Shown: one piece after another, positions 1 to 6,348 of the stretch | Position numbering within the stretch: the stretch's first letter is position 1 | Layout: every line of letters starts with the position of its first letter | DNA from: an uncultured Ruminococcus sp. | GTDB taxonomy: Bacteria > Bacillota > Clostridia > Oscillospirales > Ruminococcaceae | Direction of reading: 5' to 3' | DNA length: 6,348 bases | Assembly: GCA_900551505.1 (NCBI GenBank) | Contig: URWK01000079.1 | Coordinates: 1-6,348, forward strand | The notes under the pieces: model-generated | Database searches by the model: none | What the model was told of the DNA's origin: nothing | The model's input: only the letters and a program-made list of their open reading frames with translations | Translations under genes and position numbers: made by a program

Positions 1-77
1 TTCGCCCTCCAAAAAGCCGGGCGACCGCCCTTATACAAAAAATCGGACAACCGCACACTAAGGGGCGGTCGCCCGAA
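1..77. repeat. 77-bp palindromic intergenic element, copy 1
   Basis: This sequence recurs with no mismatch at 158-234. It contains a long inverted repeat: the arm at 18-30 (cgggcgaccgccc) pairs perfectly with 63-75 (gggcggtcgcccg), and 31-32 with 61-62 extend the stem by one wobble and one A-T pair. The loop is about 28 nt. Each arm is also partly self-complementary (GGGC-GACC-GCCC), and the loop carries a small cgg-acaa-ccg hairpin. The element is clearly more GC-rich than its surroundings. It touches the window edge, so its true left end is unknown and it may be longer. The structure resembles REP- or MITE-like dispersed non-coding elements; that class is inferred, since no other genomic copies can be seen here. 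It carries no gene. Confidence 0.85.
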
Positions 78-153
78 ACCAAACTTATATTTTTCTCCCA
101 TCTGTAACACAAGTTCGGCTATCGCTGTTTTCCTTATTCTCTCTTTTGAAAAC
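78..153 (-). pseudogene. Remnant copy of the 3' end of the P-type ATPase-like gene
   Basis: This stretch is two blocks matching the end of the gene at 242-3592. Positions 78-101 align with 235-258 (20 of 24 identical), covering the last codons and stop plus the 7 bp after it. Positions 103-153 align with 390-440 (41 of 51 identical). About 130 bp present in the intact gene is missing between the blocks, which removes the final membrane segments and shifts the frame. On the minus strand it reads RIRKTAIAELVLQ, against RIRKTAVAGLVLQ in the intact protein. That frame then continues open through the adjacent palindromic element to the window edge, instead of using the stop of the GRKI block. I interpret it as debris of a tandem duplication or of a paralogue. 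There is no sign that it is expressed. Confidence 0.75.
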
Positions 154-157
154 TTTT

Positions 158-234
158 TTCGCCCTCCAAAAAGCCGGGCGACCGCCCTTATACAAAAAAT
201 CGGACAACCGCACACTAAGGGGCGGTCGCCCGAA
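158..234. repeat. 77-bp palindromic intergenic element, copy 2
   Basis: This copy is identical over all 77 bp to 1-77, at a spacing of 157 bp. Its main stem is 175-189 paired with 218-232. It ends 7 bp downstream of the stop codon of the large minus-strand gene. No convincing target-site duplication flanks it (left flank cttttt, right flank gctaacc). Its position directly behind a gene suggests it also serves as a transcript end or 3' stabilising structure. Confidence 0.85.
168..232 (-). terminator. Possible intrinsic terminator of the rlmB operon
   Basis: Read on the minus strand, the GC-rich stem (232-218 with 189-175, about 15 pairs) is followed two bases later by five T residues (172-168). 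It lies about 10 bp after the stop codon of the last gene. The long loop (about 28 nt) and short T-run are not ideal, so termination efficiency is uncertain; the hairpin might instead protect the 3' end of the mRNA. Confidence 0.45.
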
Positions 235-241
235 GCTAACC

Positions 242-3200
242 TTATATTTTTCTTCCATACGCTATTATAAGGCTGATTATTGCCCACAATAAGTTGTAGA
301 TAAGCACCGAAGATGCTGTTGTCTGGTCAAACGATTTAAGCATTATGAAAACTATTGCCAAAACTATTCCGAGAATTGCGGAAGCACTTTGTAACACAAG
401 TCCCGCTACTGCTGTTTTTCTTATTCTCTTTGCAGAAATCAGCAAGTCGCTCATTGTCGGAAAATCATTTTCACAAGCCATAGAGGCACTCTGTTTTGAA
501 ACGGGGCTTACCTGTTCTTCAAATTCCCTGTGCATTTTTTCAGGGATAATTTTAAGCATTTCTTCAGGCACTCCGAATACTTCCGCAAGCTTTGAAATTG
601 TTATCAGTGAATCAACACTTCTCAGCATAAGGCATATATTGTTGTTTTCCAGATTGTGCAATGCCTGCTTTACTGCGAAACTCGGGCGAATGTCTATTAT
701 AAACATTGCTGAAAGATTTCCCGAAACCGAAAGGTACACCGCTTCTCTGTTTCCTGCCGTATATTCTTTTTCTTTTGACTTTGTGGGGATTCCTTCAATG
801 CTGTGACTTGTCATAAGCTCCCTGTTCCCAAGCAGTATCCTTTTGTTGTCTATCCATCCACACAAACCTGCTGAATTTTCATATGCGTAATTCTCAACAG
901 GTCTTAAAAGTTCCCTGTTGCCTGAAAGTATATCCATAAAAATGTGCCTTAAAATACTGTTTGCGTGAGATGTAAGGCTTGCCGCATCAATTATAGCATC
1001 ATCAATTTTCGTATCTGAAAATGTCTTGATTGCATGAAGTCTTACTGTTCCTTTCGGAAAAAGCTGGTCAGCGTCCGCCATACATGAATTTATATCATAA
1101 AAGTCATCTACGCTCTGATACCCTAACAACACTGCCGAACGTTCCGAATACTTTTCGGAAGCCTTGAGCAACGGAACATTTACGGTCATTGTGATTGCAA
1201 TACAACTGCACAATGACATACAAAGTGCGAAAATTTCAAAGCCTGCATGAACCGCATAAGGCATAAAAATATTCCTGAACAGTAATGCCGAAAATACCGC
1301 CACCAATGCCGATACTGCCGTTATTATCGGAACTGCTTTCTGACTGTATTTGTCCGCAATGTCAGCCGAATATGTATATTTCAGAAAGTCTGTGAGAAAA
1401 TCTGTTTTCCTTATTTTTGCAAGTATCGGATAGTCAACATATGTTCCCCTTGTTATACGCCTTGCAAGTTCTTCATTTTCGACATACAAGATTGCGTAAT
1501 GTTCCGCCACATCACTCGATACAAATTCAAAGTTGTTTATCGCCCTGTCAACCGTTATCAGTTTTCCGACCGCATTAAACAGAAGTGATATTACCGCAAC
1601 GGGTATATACACATGAAACATATTGCTTGAAATCTGGCTTGGGGCGAAAAACATGAATATTCCTGCCACAAACGCTGAAAACCATGAAAACGCCGAAAAC
1701 GTATCACTGTCCGACCTGCCTTTGAAAAATTTCCTTATTCCGCTGAATATACAACCGAATGATGAAAACAGTGAAAGCACACTTATTATGAGCTGTATCA
1801 GAACATGACTTTTCGGTGCAATCGTTGCATTTATCATTTCCGGCATTTTCAGATTGCAGTTGTTCGCAAGTGCTATATAACAACATATTACCGACAATAT
1901 CCCCAAAAGCGTCACTCTGAAAACTATTTTCCCTCTCAGGTCAAGCAGGTCATTGAAAAGTTGTGCTGACTGCTTCTTGTCTGTGAAGTCGTCAAAACCT
2001 TTCTTTCGCTTTTTGGTTTCCGAATTCTTTTCCTTGTCCTCGATTTCGAGAAAGTCCGTGTCAGGCGTTGCCTTTACTTCGATTTTTGAATTTTCGGTAC
2101 GCTTTGACTTTCTCTTTTCCGCAATTTCCTTTTTGGCGGTATCTATATTTTTAAGGACTTTTTTCACCTGTGAAGATTCCTGATTATTGTCCTTTTCAGT
2201 CTTTTTGCCGTTATCAAGCTCGGGTTGCGGGTCAATATTTACCGTCTTGTTTTCCTGTGTAACTATCTTCTGGAATGTATCAGTATCTTCTGCACTTTCC
2301 GTATTTTCGTCTTCCTCGTCAATGTCATAGTCAAGAGGTTTGAAAACATTTTCCGCATCGTCTTCAACGGGTTCAGGAATATCTGGCAATTCAAAAGTTC
2401 CTTCAAAGACCAGTTGCTTATTGTATTCTTCAAGCTTTCTGAGTTCTTCTGAGTCTTCCTGTTGTTCGTTATCTTCCTGTTCCTGCTCAACTTCCGATTG
2501 TACTGCGGGTTTTTCCTCTGAAACGTCGTTTTCTGCTGGCGGGGCAGGCGGAATTTCCTCAACGGTTTCTTCGGTAACATCAGGCGGTTCGGAAGATTCT
2601 TTTTCTGCCTCCGAAAAGATTTCTTCTATTTCGGGGTCTTCTGCCGGTTCATCATTGTTCTTTATGCTTACGGAAAAATGTTTTTTTCTTGGAGCTTCCT
2701 CAAAGATAGGCACGTCCATATTGTCAATGTCTATTTCCGAAAGAATAGTACGCCTTTTCGGTATCGGTTCAGGGTCAACTTCCTCAAAATATGTATGTTC
2801 CTCTGCTTCGTCCTGCTCCGAAATGTCATTAAGATTTATATATTCGGGTTCTTCGTCCTCCTCGTCCTCGTAAGTCGAATATACAAGTCCGCTGTTTTCT
2901 GTCTGTTCCGATTCCTCTTCATCTTCAAGCTGTTTTATTTCTGATTCTTCGTCTTCCTCCGCCTTTACTTCTTCAAGAACAGGTTCGGGAAGATTTTCGG
3001 GTTCTACGGCTTCTTCTGCCTCTATTATTTCCTCTGGAATTTCTTCCGTGTCTTCTTCAAGGGTAGTTTCAGGAAGTTCTCCGGGTTCTTCTGTCTGCGT
3101 TTCTTCCGTCTTTATTTCTTCAACAACAGGTTCAGGAAGTTTTTCAGGTTCTTTTGTTTTTATTTCTTCTGTTTCCGGAATTTTTTCAGGTTCTTCTGTC

Positions 3201-3592
3201 GTTGCTTCTTCTGTCTTTATTTCTTCAACAGCAGGTTCAGGAACTTTAGCTTCAACTTCTGTTATCTTCGGCTTTTCGGGATTTTCCGGTATCGGAAGAT
3301 TTATGGATTTTTCTGATATTTCCACTTCTTCCGCTTCTGAAATAATCGTTTTAGGCTTGTTGTTTTCCCTGACTTCTTCTAATATCTCGTTTACTGTCGG
3401 ATTTGTTTTTTCCGACTGCTCAATTTCTTCTTTATGTCTTTTTACTGCGAAAGGGTCATACTTGCGTCTTTCCTTTCCGGCAAGCTTCGGCGAAATACTT
3501 TCCACTATCGGAACAGAAATCTGTTCCTGATTGTTTCTATTAAAAGCATTGCGTCTGGAGGAAAAATCATCGGGCTTTCTGTTCTGTGCCAT
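242..3592 (-). CDS. Degenerate P1B-type ATPase-like membrane protein with acidic N-terminal extension (1116 aa)
   Basis: No family name is certain. Residues 1-540 are soluble, very rich in Glu, Asp and Pro, with a basic stretch (about 487-540) before the membrane. Eight likely membrane segments follow at about 557-575, 597-619, 632-650, 659-678, 753-776, 780-808, 1058-1085 and 1096-1112. This 4+2+2 spacing is that of heavy-metal P1B ATPases. Between segments 6 and 7 the N-domain is recognisable (LLGNREL, 920-926), as is a P-domain piece (DIRP, 967-970). The catalytic motifs are gone: DKTGT is replaced by FPKGT (845-849), and TGE, the HP dipeptide, TGD (LRS at 990-992) and GDGxND are absent. 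CPC is CSC (795-797). The A domain (about 72 residues) is roughly half the usual size. The frame is intact over 3.3 kb, so this is probably a functional pseudo-ATPase rather than a dead gene. It is translated from an AGGAGG site 15 bp after rlmB. Its function is unknown. Confidence 0.8.
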   Translation of the reverse strand: MAQNRKPDDFSSRRNAFNRNNQEQISVPIVESISPKLAGKERRKYDPFAVKRHKEEIEQSEKTNPTVNEILEEVRENNKPKTIISEAEEVEISEKSINLPIPENPEKPKITEVEAKVPEPAVEEIKTEEATTEEPEKIPETEEIKTKEPEKLPEPVVEEIKTEETQTEEPGELPETTLEEDTEEIPEEIIEAEEAVEPENLPEPVLEEVKAEEDEESEIKQLEDEEESEQTENSGLVYSTYEDEEDEEPEYINLNDISEQDEAEEHTYFEEVDPEPIPKRRTILSEIDIDNMDVPIFEEAPRKKHFSVSIKNNDEPAEDPEIEEIFSEAEKESSEPPDVTEETVEEIPPAPPAENDVSEEKPAVQSEVEQEQEDNEQQEDSEELRKLEEYNKQLVFEGTFELPDIPEPVEDDAENVFKPLDYDIDEEDENTESAEDTDTFQKIVTQENKTVNIDPQPELDNGKKTEKDNNQESSQVKKVLKNIDTAKKEIAEKRKSKRTENSKIEVKATPDTDFLEIEDKEKNSETKKRKKGFDDFTDKKQSAQLFNDLLDLRGKIVFRVTLLGILSVICCYIALANNCNLKMPEMINATIAPKSHVLIQLIISVLSLFSSFGCIFSGIRKFFKGRSDSDTFSAFSWFSAFVAGIFMFFAPSQISSNMFHVYIPVAVISLLFNAVGKLITVDRAINNFEFVSSDVAEHYAILYVENEELARRITRGTYVDYPILAKIRKTDFLTDFLKYTYSADIADKYSQKAVPIITAVSALVAVFSALLFRNIFMPYAVHAGFEIFALCMSLCSCIAITMTVNVPLLKASEKYSERSAVLLGYQSVDDFYDINSCMADADQLFPKGTVRLHAIKTFSDTKIDDAIIDAASLTSHANSILRHIFMDILSGNRELLRPVENYAYENSAGLCGWIDNKRILLGNRELMTSHSIEGIPTKSKEKEYTAGNREAVYLSVSGNLSAMFIIDIRPSFAVKQALHNLENNNICLMLRSVDSLITISKLAEVFGVPEEMLKIIPEKMHREFEEQVSPVSKQSASMACENDFPTMSDLLISAKRIRKTAVAGLVLQSASAILGIVLAIVFIMLKSFDQTTASSVLIYNLLWAIISLIIAYGRKI
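2945..3241 (-). repeat. Coding repeats in the Glu/Pro-rich region (residues 118-216)
   Basis: The acidic region contains imperfect repeats of the form PEPxVEEIKTEExxTEEPE. At DNA level 3084-3138 and 3189-3243 match at 49 of 55 positions, offset by 105 bp (35 codons), so the frame is preserved. Shorter and more degenerate units follow (TEEIKTKEPEKLPEP at 141-155, LPEPVLEEVKAEE at 201-213). Such Glu/Pro repeats usually form extended, disordered, highly negative spacers. The pattern suggests growth by slippage or unequal exchange. Confidence 0.8.
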
Positions 3593-3599
3593 CTGATGT

Positions 3600-3605
3600 C
3601 CTCCT
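3600..3605 (-). promoter_or_regulatory. Ribosome binding site of the P-type ATPase-like gene
   Basis: AGGAGG on the minus strand, seven bases before the ATG at 3592-3590. It sits in the 15-bp gap immediately after the rlmB stop codon (3610-3608). No room remains for a separate promoter in the gap, which supports co-transcription with rlmB. Confidence 0.85.
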
Positions 3606-3607
3606 TT

Positions 3608-4354
3608 TTATACCGGTTTATTTCTCTGGCGTACCGCCTCATACATAAAAATTCCCGCTGCAACCGATGCGTTCAGAGATGTTATTTTGCCGTACATGGG
3701 TAAACGTAACAGAAAATCGCATTTTTCTCTTATAAGTCTTCCCATTCCGAAGCCCTCAGAACCTATTATCAACGCCATGCTTCCTCTGAGGTCTACTCCG
3801 TCATAATTTTCTCCCTCTGCATCCGTCCCGTATATCCAGACTCCGTTTGCCTTCAGCATATCAATCGTTGTCGCAAGGTTTGAAACTCTCGCAACAGGCA
3901 ACCAGCTTGCAGCACCTGCGGAAGTCTTATATACTGTCTGGCTGAGGGTGGCACTTCTTCTCTTAGGAATAATCAGCCCGTCAGCTCCTGCCGATTCAGC
4001 GGTACGGATAATTGCACCGAGATTATGCGGGTCTTCTATCTCGTCACAGATTATTATAAACGGGTTAGTGCCTTTTTTCTTTGAAACCGCAAGAATATCT
4101 TCAACGCTTACATATTCCGCATAAGAACCTATTGCGACAACCCCCTGATGTACCGCTCCGCCCGAAAGTTGTGATAATTTCTGTTCGCTGACATTTTTTA
4201 CTACAACTCCGTTCGTGCGAGCAAGAGAACTTATATGCCCAAGGCTTCCTCCGCTTCCGCTCATGTAAAGCGTATCAATAGGTTTTCCGGCTTTCAGAGC
4301 TTCTATTACCGGATTTCTGCCACAGATTATCTCACTGAAATTCTTTTCGTTCAT
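3608..4354 (-). CDS. rlmB: 23S rRNA (guanosine-2'-O-)-methyltransferase RlmB (TrmH/SpoU family)
   Basis: This is a cytoplasmic S-adenosylmethionine-dependent enzyme of the SPOUT class that methylates the 2'-O of a guanosine in the peptidyl-transferase loop of 23S rRNA (G2251 in E. coli numbering). Length from the chosen start is 248 residues, typical of the family. The N-terminal substrate-binding domain opens with GRNPVIEALK (12-21). The knot-forming SpoU motifs are DPHNLGAIIRTAE (108-120), GSEGFGM (198-204) and PMYGKITSLNASVA (219-232), with the expected Asn, Arg and Glu residues. The frame extends upstream to an ATG at 4432, but that start lies only about five bases after the predicted transcription start and adds a non-family hydrophobic tail. 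The ATG at 4354 follows a weak GTGAG site and fits homologues. SpoU relatives that modify tRNA are the main alternative; the GRNPV start and length favour RlmB. Confidence 0.92.
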   Translation of the reverse strand: MNEKNFSEIICGRNPVIEALKAGKPIDTLYMSGSGGSLGHISSLARTNGVVVKNVSEQKLSQLSGGAVHQGVVAIGSYAEYVSVEDILAVSKKKGTNPFIIICDEIEDPHNLGAIIRTAESAGADGLIIPKRRSATLSQTVYKTSAGAASWLPVARVSNLATTIDMLKANGVWIYGTDAEGENYDGVDLRGSMALIIGSEGFGMGRLIREKCDFLLRLPMYGKITSLNASVAAGIFMYEAVRQRNKPV

Positions 4355-4443
4355 AACACACTCACTTCTATTCTTCATAAAAAAATTTATATTATCAATG
4401 ACTACTGAAAGTAACAGTAAGCTTAAATTCAATAATCATTTTA

Positions 4444-4472
4444 ATTATATCATCTTTACAATCAAAATACAA
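4444..4472 (-). promoter_or_regulatory. Sigma-A-type promoter for rlmB and the large gene
   Basis: On the minus strand, TTGTAT (4472-4467) and a consensus TATAAT (4449-4444) are separated by exactly 17 bp. Transcription would start near 4437, giving a leader of about 83 nt before the rlmB ATG. The leader is AT-rich with only a weak 5-bp hairpin (4403-4407 with 4415-4419). No riboswitch was recognised. Confidence 0.75.
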
Positions 4473-4540
4473 CGCTTTTTCACTCAAATCGGAGTAAATT
4501 AAGTATATGTAAATAATTTTATGTAATTTTATTAAATGTA

Positions 4541-4569
4541 TTGATTTTTACTTTTCACAATACTATACT
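4541..4569 (+). promoter_or_regulatory. Sigma-A-type promoter for htpG
   Basis: TTGATT (4541-4546) and TATACT (4564-4569) are separated by exactly 17 bp. The predicted start near 4576 falls inside the CIRCE operator, so a bound repressor would block initiation. The roughly 70 bp between this promoter and the divergent rlmB promoter is AT-rich, with nothing else recognisable. Confidence 0.8.
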
Positions 4570-4573
4570 TTAA

Positions 4574-4600
4574 TTAGCACTCAAGAAGTGAGAGTGCTAA
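4574..4600 (+). promoter_or_regulatory. CIRCE operator (HrcA binding site)
   Basis: TTAGCACTC (4574-4582), a 9-bp spacer and GAGTGCTAA (4592-4600) match the CIRCE consensus perfectly in both half-sites and spacing. CIRCE is bound by the heat-shock repressor HrcA, whose folding depends on GroEL, so repression is lifted under protein-folding stress. It begins 4 bp after the htpG -10 box and spans the expected transcription start. Confidence 0.97.
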
Positions 4601-4617
4601 AGAACTAAAACAGATAA

Positions 4618-4625
4618 AAAGGGGA
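4618..4625 (+). promoter_or_regulatory. Ribosome binding site of htpG
   Basis: AAAGGGGA ends eight bases before the ATG at 4634. It fixes the start, which also gives the expected family N-terminus METKQFKAES. Confidence 0.8.
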
Positions 4626-4633
4626 ATAAAATC

Positions 4634-6348
4634 ATGGAAACAAAACAGTTTAAGGCTGAATCAAAACGCCTTCTTGAAATGATGATTAATTCTATTTATA
4701 CACATAAGGAAATCTTTCTCCGTGAATTGATTTCAAACGCCAGCGATGCTATAGACAAGCTTTACTTCAAGTCACTCACAGATGACAAGGTTGGCTTGAA
4801 CAAGTCCGATTTCGCAATCTGGCTCGAACCGGACAAGGATAAGAAAACTCTTACCATTTCCGATAACGGTATCGGTATGACTGCGGAAGACCTTGAAAAT
4901 AACCTCGGTACTATCGCACAGAGCGGTTCACTTGCATTTAAATCGGAGAACGAACTCGGCGATGATGTAAATATTATCGGTCAGTTCGGTGTAGGTTTCT
5001 ACTCGGCTTTCATGGTCGCAAAGAAAGTTACCGTAATTTCAAAGGCTTACGGTTCTGACAAGGCTTACAAGTGGGTTTCTAATGGCGTTGACGGCTACAC
5101 AATCGAAGAAACCGATGAAACCGACAAGACCGGTACAAAAATCATTCTCGAAATTAAAGACGACAACGATGACGAAAATTACAGTCAGTACCTTGAAACA
5201 TTCGCCCTCGAAAACCTCGTTAAGAAGTATTCCGATTACATCAGCTTCCCTATAAAGATGATGGTCGAAAATACCGTTCCTAAAGCAGGCACGGAAGACA
5301 GCGAAAACCCCGAATATGAAAAGGTTATGGAAGAAAGAACCCTGAACAGCATGGTTCCTATCTGGAGAAAGAACAAGAACGAACTTAAAGACGAAGATTA
5401 TGACACTTTCTATCGTGAAAAGTTCTATGATTACACAAAACCGCTTCTCCATATCCATTCAAAATCCGAAAGCGTTCCGGCATACAGCACACTTTTATAT
5501 ATCCCTGCCAAAGCTCCTTACGATTACTATTCAAAGAACTTTGAGAAGGGCTTACAGCTTTATTCAAACGGCGTAATGATTATGGACAAGTGCGGTGAAC
5601 TGCTTCCTGACTATTTCAGTTTCGTAAAGGGTATTGTCGATTCGGAAGACCTTTCACTCAATATCTCAAGAGAAATGCTCCAGCATGACCGCCAGCTTAA
5701 AACAATCGCAAAGGGCATTGAAAGAAACATCAAGAACGAACTTAACAAGATGCTGAAAAACGACAGGGAAAATTATGAAAAGTTCTTCAAGGCTTTCGGC
5801 AGACAACTTAAATACGGCATTTACTCGGATATGTTCGGCGAAAAGAAAAAACTTCTTCAGGATTTACTGCTTTTCTACTCATCAACCGAAAAGAAGCTTA
5901 CCACACTTGAAGAATATGTAACCAGAATGAAAGAAGAACAGAAATTCATTTACTATGCTGTCGGTGAAACTAATGAAAGAATTGAAAGCCTCCCACAGAT
6001 TGAAGCGGTTAAGGAAAAAGGCTATGAAATTCTTTATCTCACAGAAGACGTTGATGAATTCTGCATAAAGGCTATGACCGATTACAACGAAAAACCTTTC
6101 AAATCTGTTTCCGAAAGTGACCTTGGTCTTGAAACAGAAGAAGAAAAGAAACAGACTGAAGAAAAAGTTAAGGAACAGACCGAAGAAAACAAAGACCTCT
6201 TTACAGAAATGACTGACGCTCTTAACGGCGAAATCAAATCTGTCCGCATTTCCACAAAACTTAAAACTCACCCTGTTTGCATTTCTACAGACGGTCAGAT
6301 TTCACTCGAAATGGAAAAGCTTATCAACGCAATGCCTAACGACCAGAA
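4634..6348 (+). CDS. htpG: Molecular chaperone HtpG (bacterial Hsp90), 3' end outside the window
   Basis: HtpG is a cytosolic dimeric ATP-dependent chaperone that remodels client proteins. The frame is open from the ATG to the window edge (571 complete codons plus two bases); the missing part is the end of the C-terminal dimerisation domain, since bacterial Hsp90s run to about 620-650 residues. The N-terminal GHKL ATPase domain has ELISNASDA (31-39; catalytic Glu31, Mg-binding Asn35), DNGIGM (77-82), GTIAQSG (92-98) and GQFGVGFYS (116-124). The middle domain has the client-contact region VPIW (241-244) and the ATP-sensing Arg346 in LNISREMLQ (342-350). A charged stretch rich in Glu and Lys (about 499-520) precedes the C-terminal domain. 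No frameshift or missing key residue is seen. It is expressed from its own promoter with a CIRCE operator. Confidence 0.97.
   Translation, partial: METKQFKAESKRLLEMMINSIYTHKEIFLRELISNASDAIDKLYFKSLTDDKVGLNKSDFAIWLEPDKDKKTLTISDNGIGMTAEDLENNLGTIAQSGSLAFKSENELGDDVNIIGQFGVGFYSAFMVAKKVTVISKAYGSDKAYKWVSNGVDGYTIEETDETDKTGTKIILEIKDDNDDENYSQYLETFALENLVKKYSDYISFPIKMMVENTVPKAGTEDSENPEYEKVMEERTLNSMVPIWRKNKNELKDEDYDTFYREKFYDYTKPLLHIHSKSESVPAYSTLLYIPAKAPYDYYSKNFEKGLQLYSNGVMIMDKCGELLPDYFSFVKGIVDSEDLSLNISREMLQHDRQLKTIAKGIERNIKNELNKMLKNDRENYEKFFKAFGRQLKYGIYSDMFGEKKKLLQDLLLFYSSTEKKLTTLEEYVTRMKEEQKFIYYAVGETNERIESLPQIEAVKEKGYEILYLTEDVDEFCIKAMTDYNEKPFKSVSESDLGLETEEEKKQTEEKVKEQTEENKDLFTEMTDALNGEIKSVRISTKLKTHPVCISTDGQISLEMEKLINAMPNDQ

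Noticed and set aside
1..234. CRISPR array
   Set aside because: There are only two repeats of 77 bp, and the 80-bp spacer is a decayed copy of the adjacent gene rather than foreign sequence; no cas gene is present.
1..234. Complete insertion sequence with transposase
   Set aside because: The repeated element is 77 bp and non-coding, and no transposase frame or clear target-site duplication is visible.
345..806. Plus-strand 153-codon open frame
   Set aside because: It is antisense to the conserved P-type-like C-terminal region of the large gene and has no recognisable family or start signal.
2340..3530. Plus-strand Ser-rich open frames (2340-2873, 3048-3530)
   Set aside because: They lie antisense to the Glu-rich part of the large gene; runs of GAA/GAG codons read as Ser/Phe-rich frames on the other strand. 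No ribosome binding site or family resemblance.
4355..4432. Longer RlmB start at 4432
   Set aside because: It would begin about five bases from the predicted transcription start, lacks a ribosome binding site and adds a hydrophobic tail not expected for the family. The ATG at 4354 fits homologues.
4355..4437. Riboswitch or attenuator in the rlmB leader
   Set aside because: The leader is AT-rich with only a 5-bp weak hairpin; no known aptamer core or terminator was found.
5039..6271. Minus-strand open frames opposite htpG, including a Phe-rich one at 5882-6271
   Set aside because: They mirror Lys/Glu-rich Hsp90 codons. The plus-strand frame is unmistakably htpG.

Overview
The window looks like chromosomal DNA from a low-GC Gram-positive anaerobe of the Clostridia, plausibly Ruminococcus or another Oscillospirales relative. 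The reasons are moderate AT richness, strong AGGAGG/AAAGGGG ribosome binding sites, sigma-A-type promoters, a perfect CIRCE operator (the HrcA heat-shock signature of Firmicutes) and the character of the HtpG and RlmB proteins. The taxon is inferred, not proven.

Layout from left to right. Positions 1-234 hold two identical 77-bp palindromic elements (1-77 and 158-234). They are separated by 80 bp that is a shrunken, frameshifted copy of the 3' end of the neighbouring gene. Positions 242-3592 (minus strand) hold one very large gene. It encodes a 1116-residue membrane protein with an acidic Glu/Pro-rich cytoplasmic half, followed by a half that has the fold layout of a heavy-metal P1B-type ATPase but has lost its catalytic motifs. 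Positions 3608-4354 (minus strand) encode the 23S rRNA 2'-O-methyltransferase RlmB, 15 bp upstream of the large gene and probably in the same operon. Positions 4355-4633 form a divergent control region, with one sigma-A-like promoter firing left into rlmB and another firing right into htpG; the htpG promoter is followed directly by a perfect CIRCE operator. From 4634 to the window edge runs htpG (Hsp90), cut off after 571 codons.

Functionally, htpG is a heat-shock chaperone predicted to be under direct HrcA repression, while rlmB is a ribosome-modification gene with its own promoter. The large membrane protein appears to be co-transcribed with rlmB and has no obvious functional link to it. 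The parts most worth attention are the degenerate P-type ATPase with its acidic extension, the identical-repeat/diverged-spacer structure at the left edge, and CIRCE control of htpG. No CRISPR array, tRNA, rRNA or complete insertion sequence was seen.
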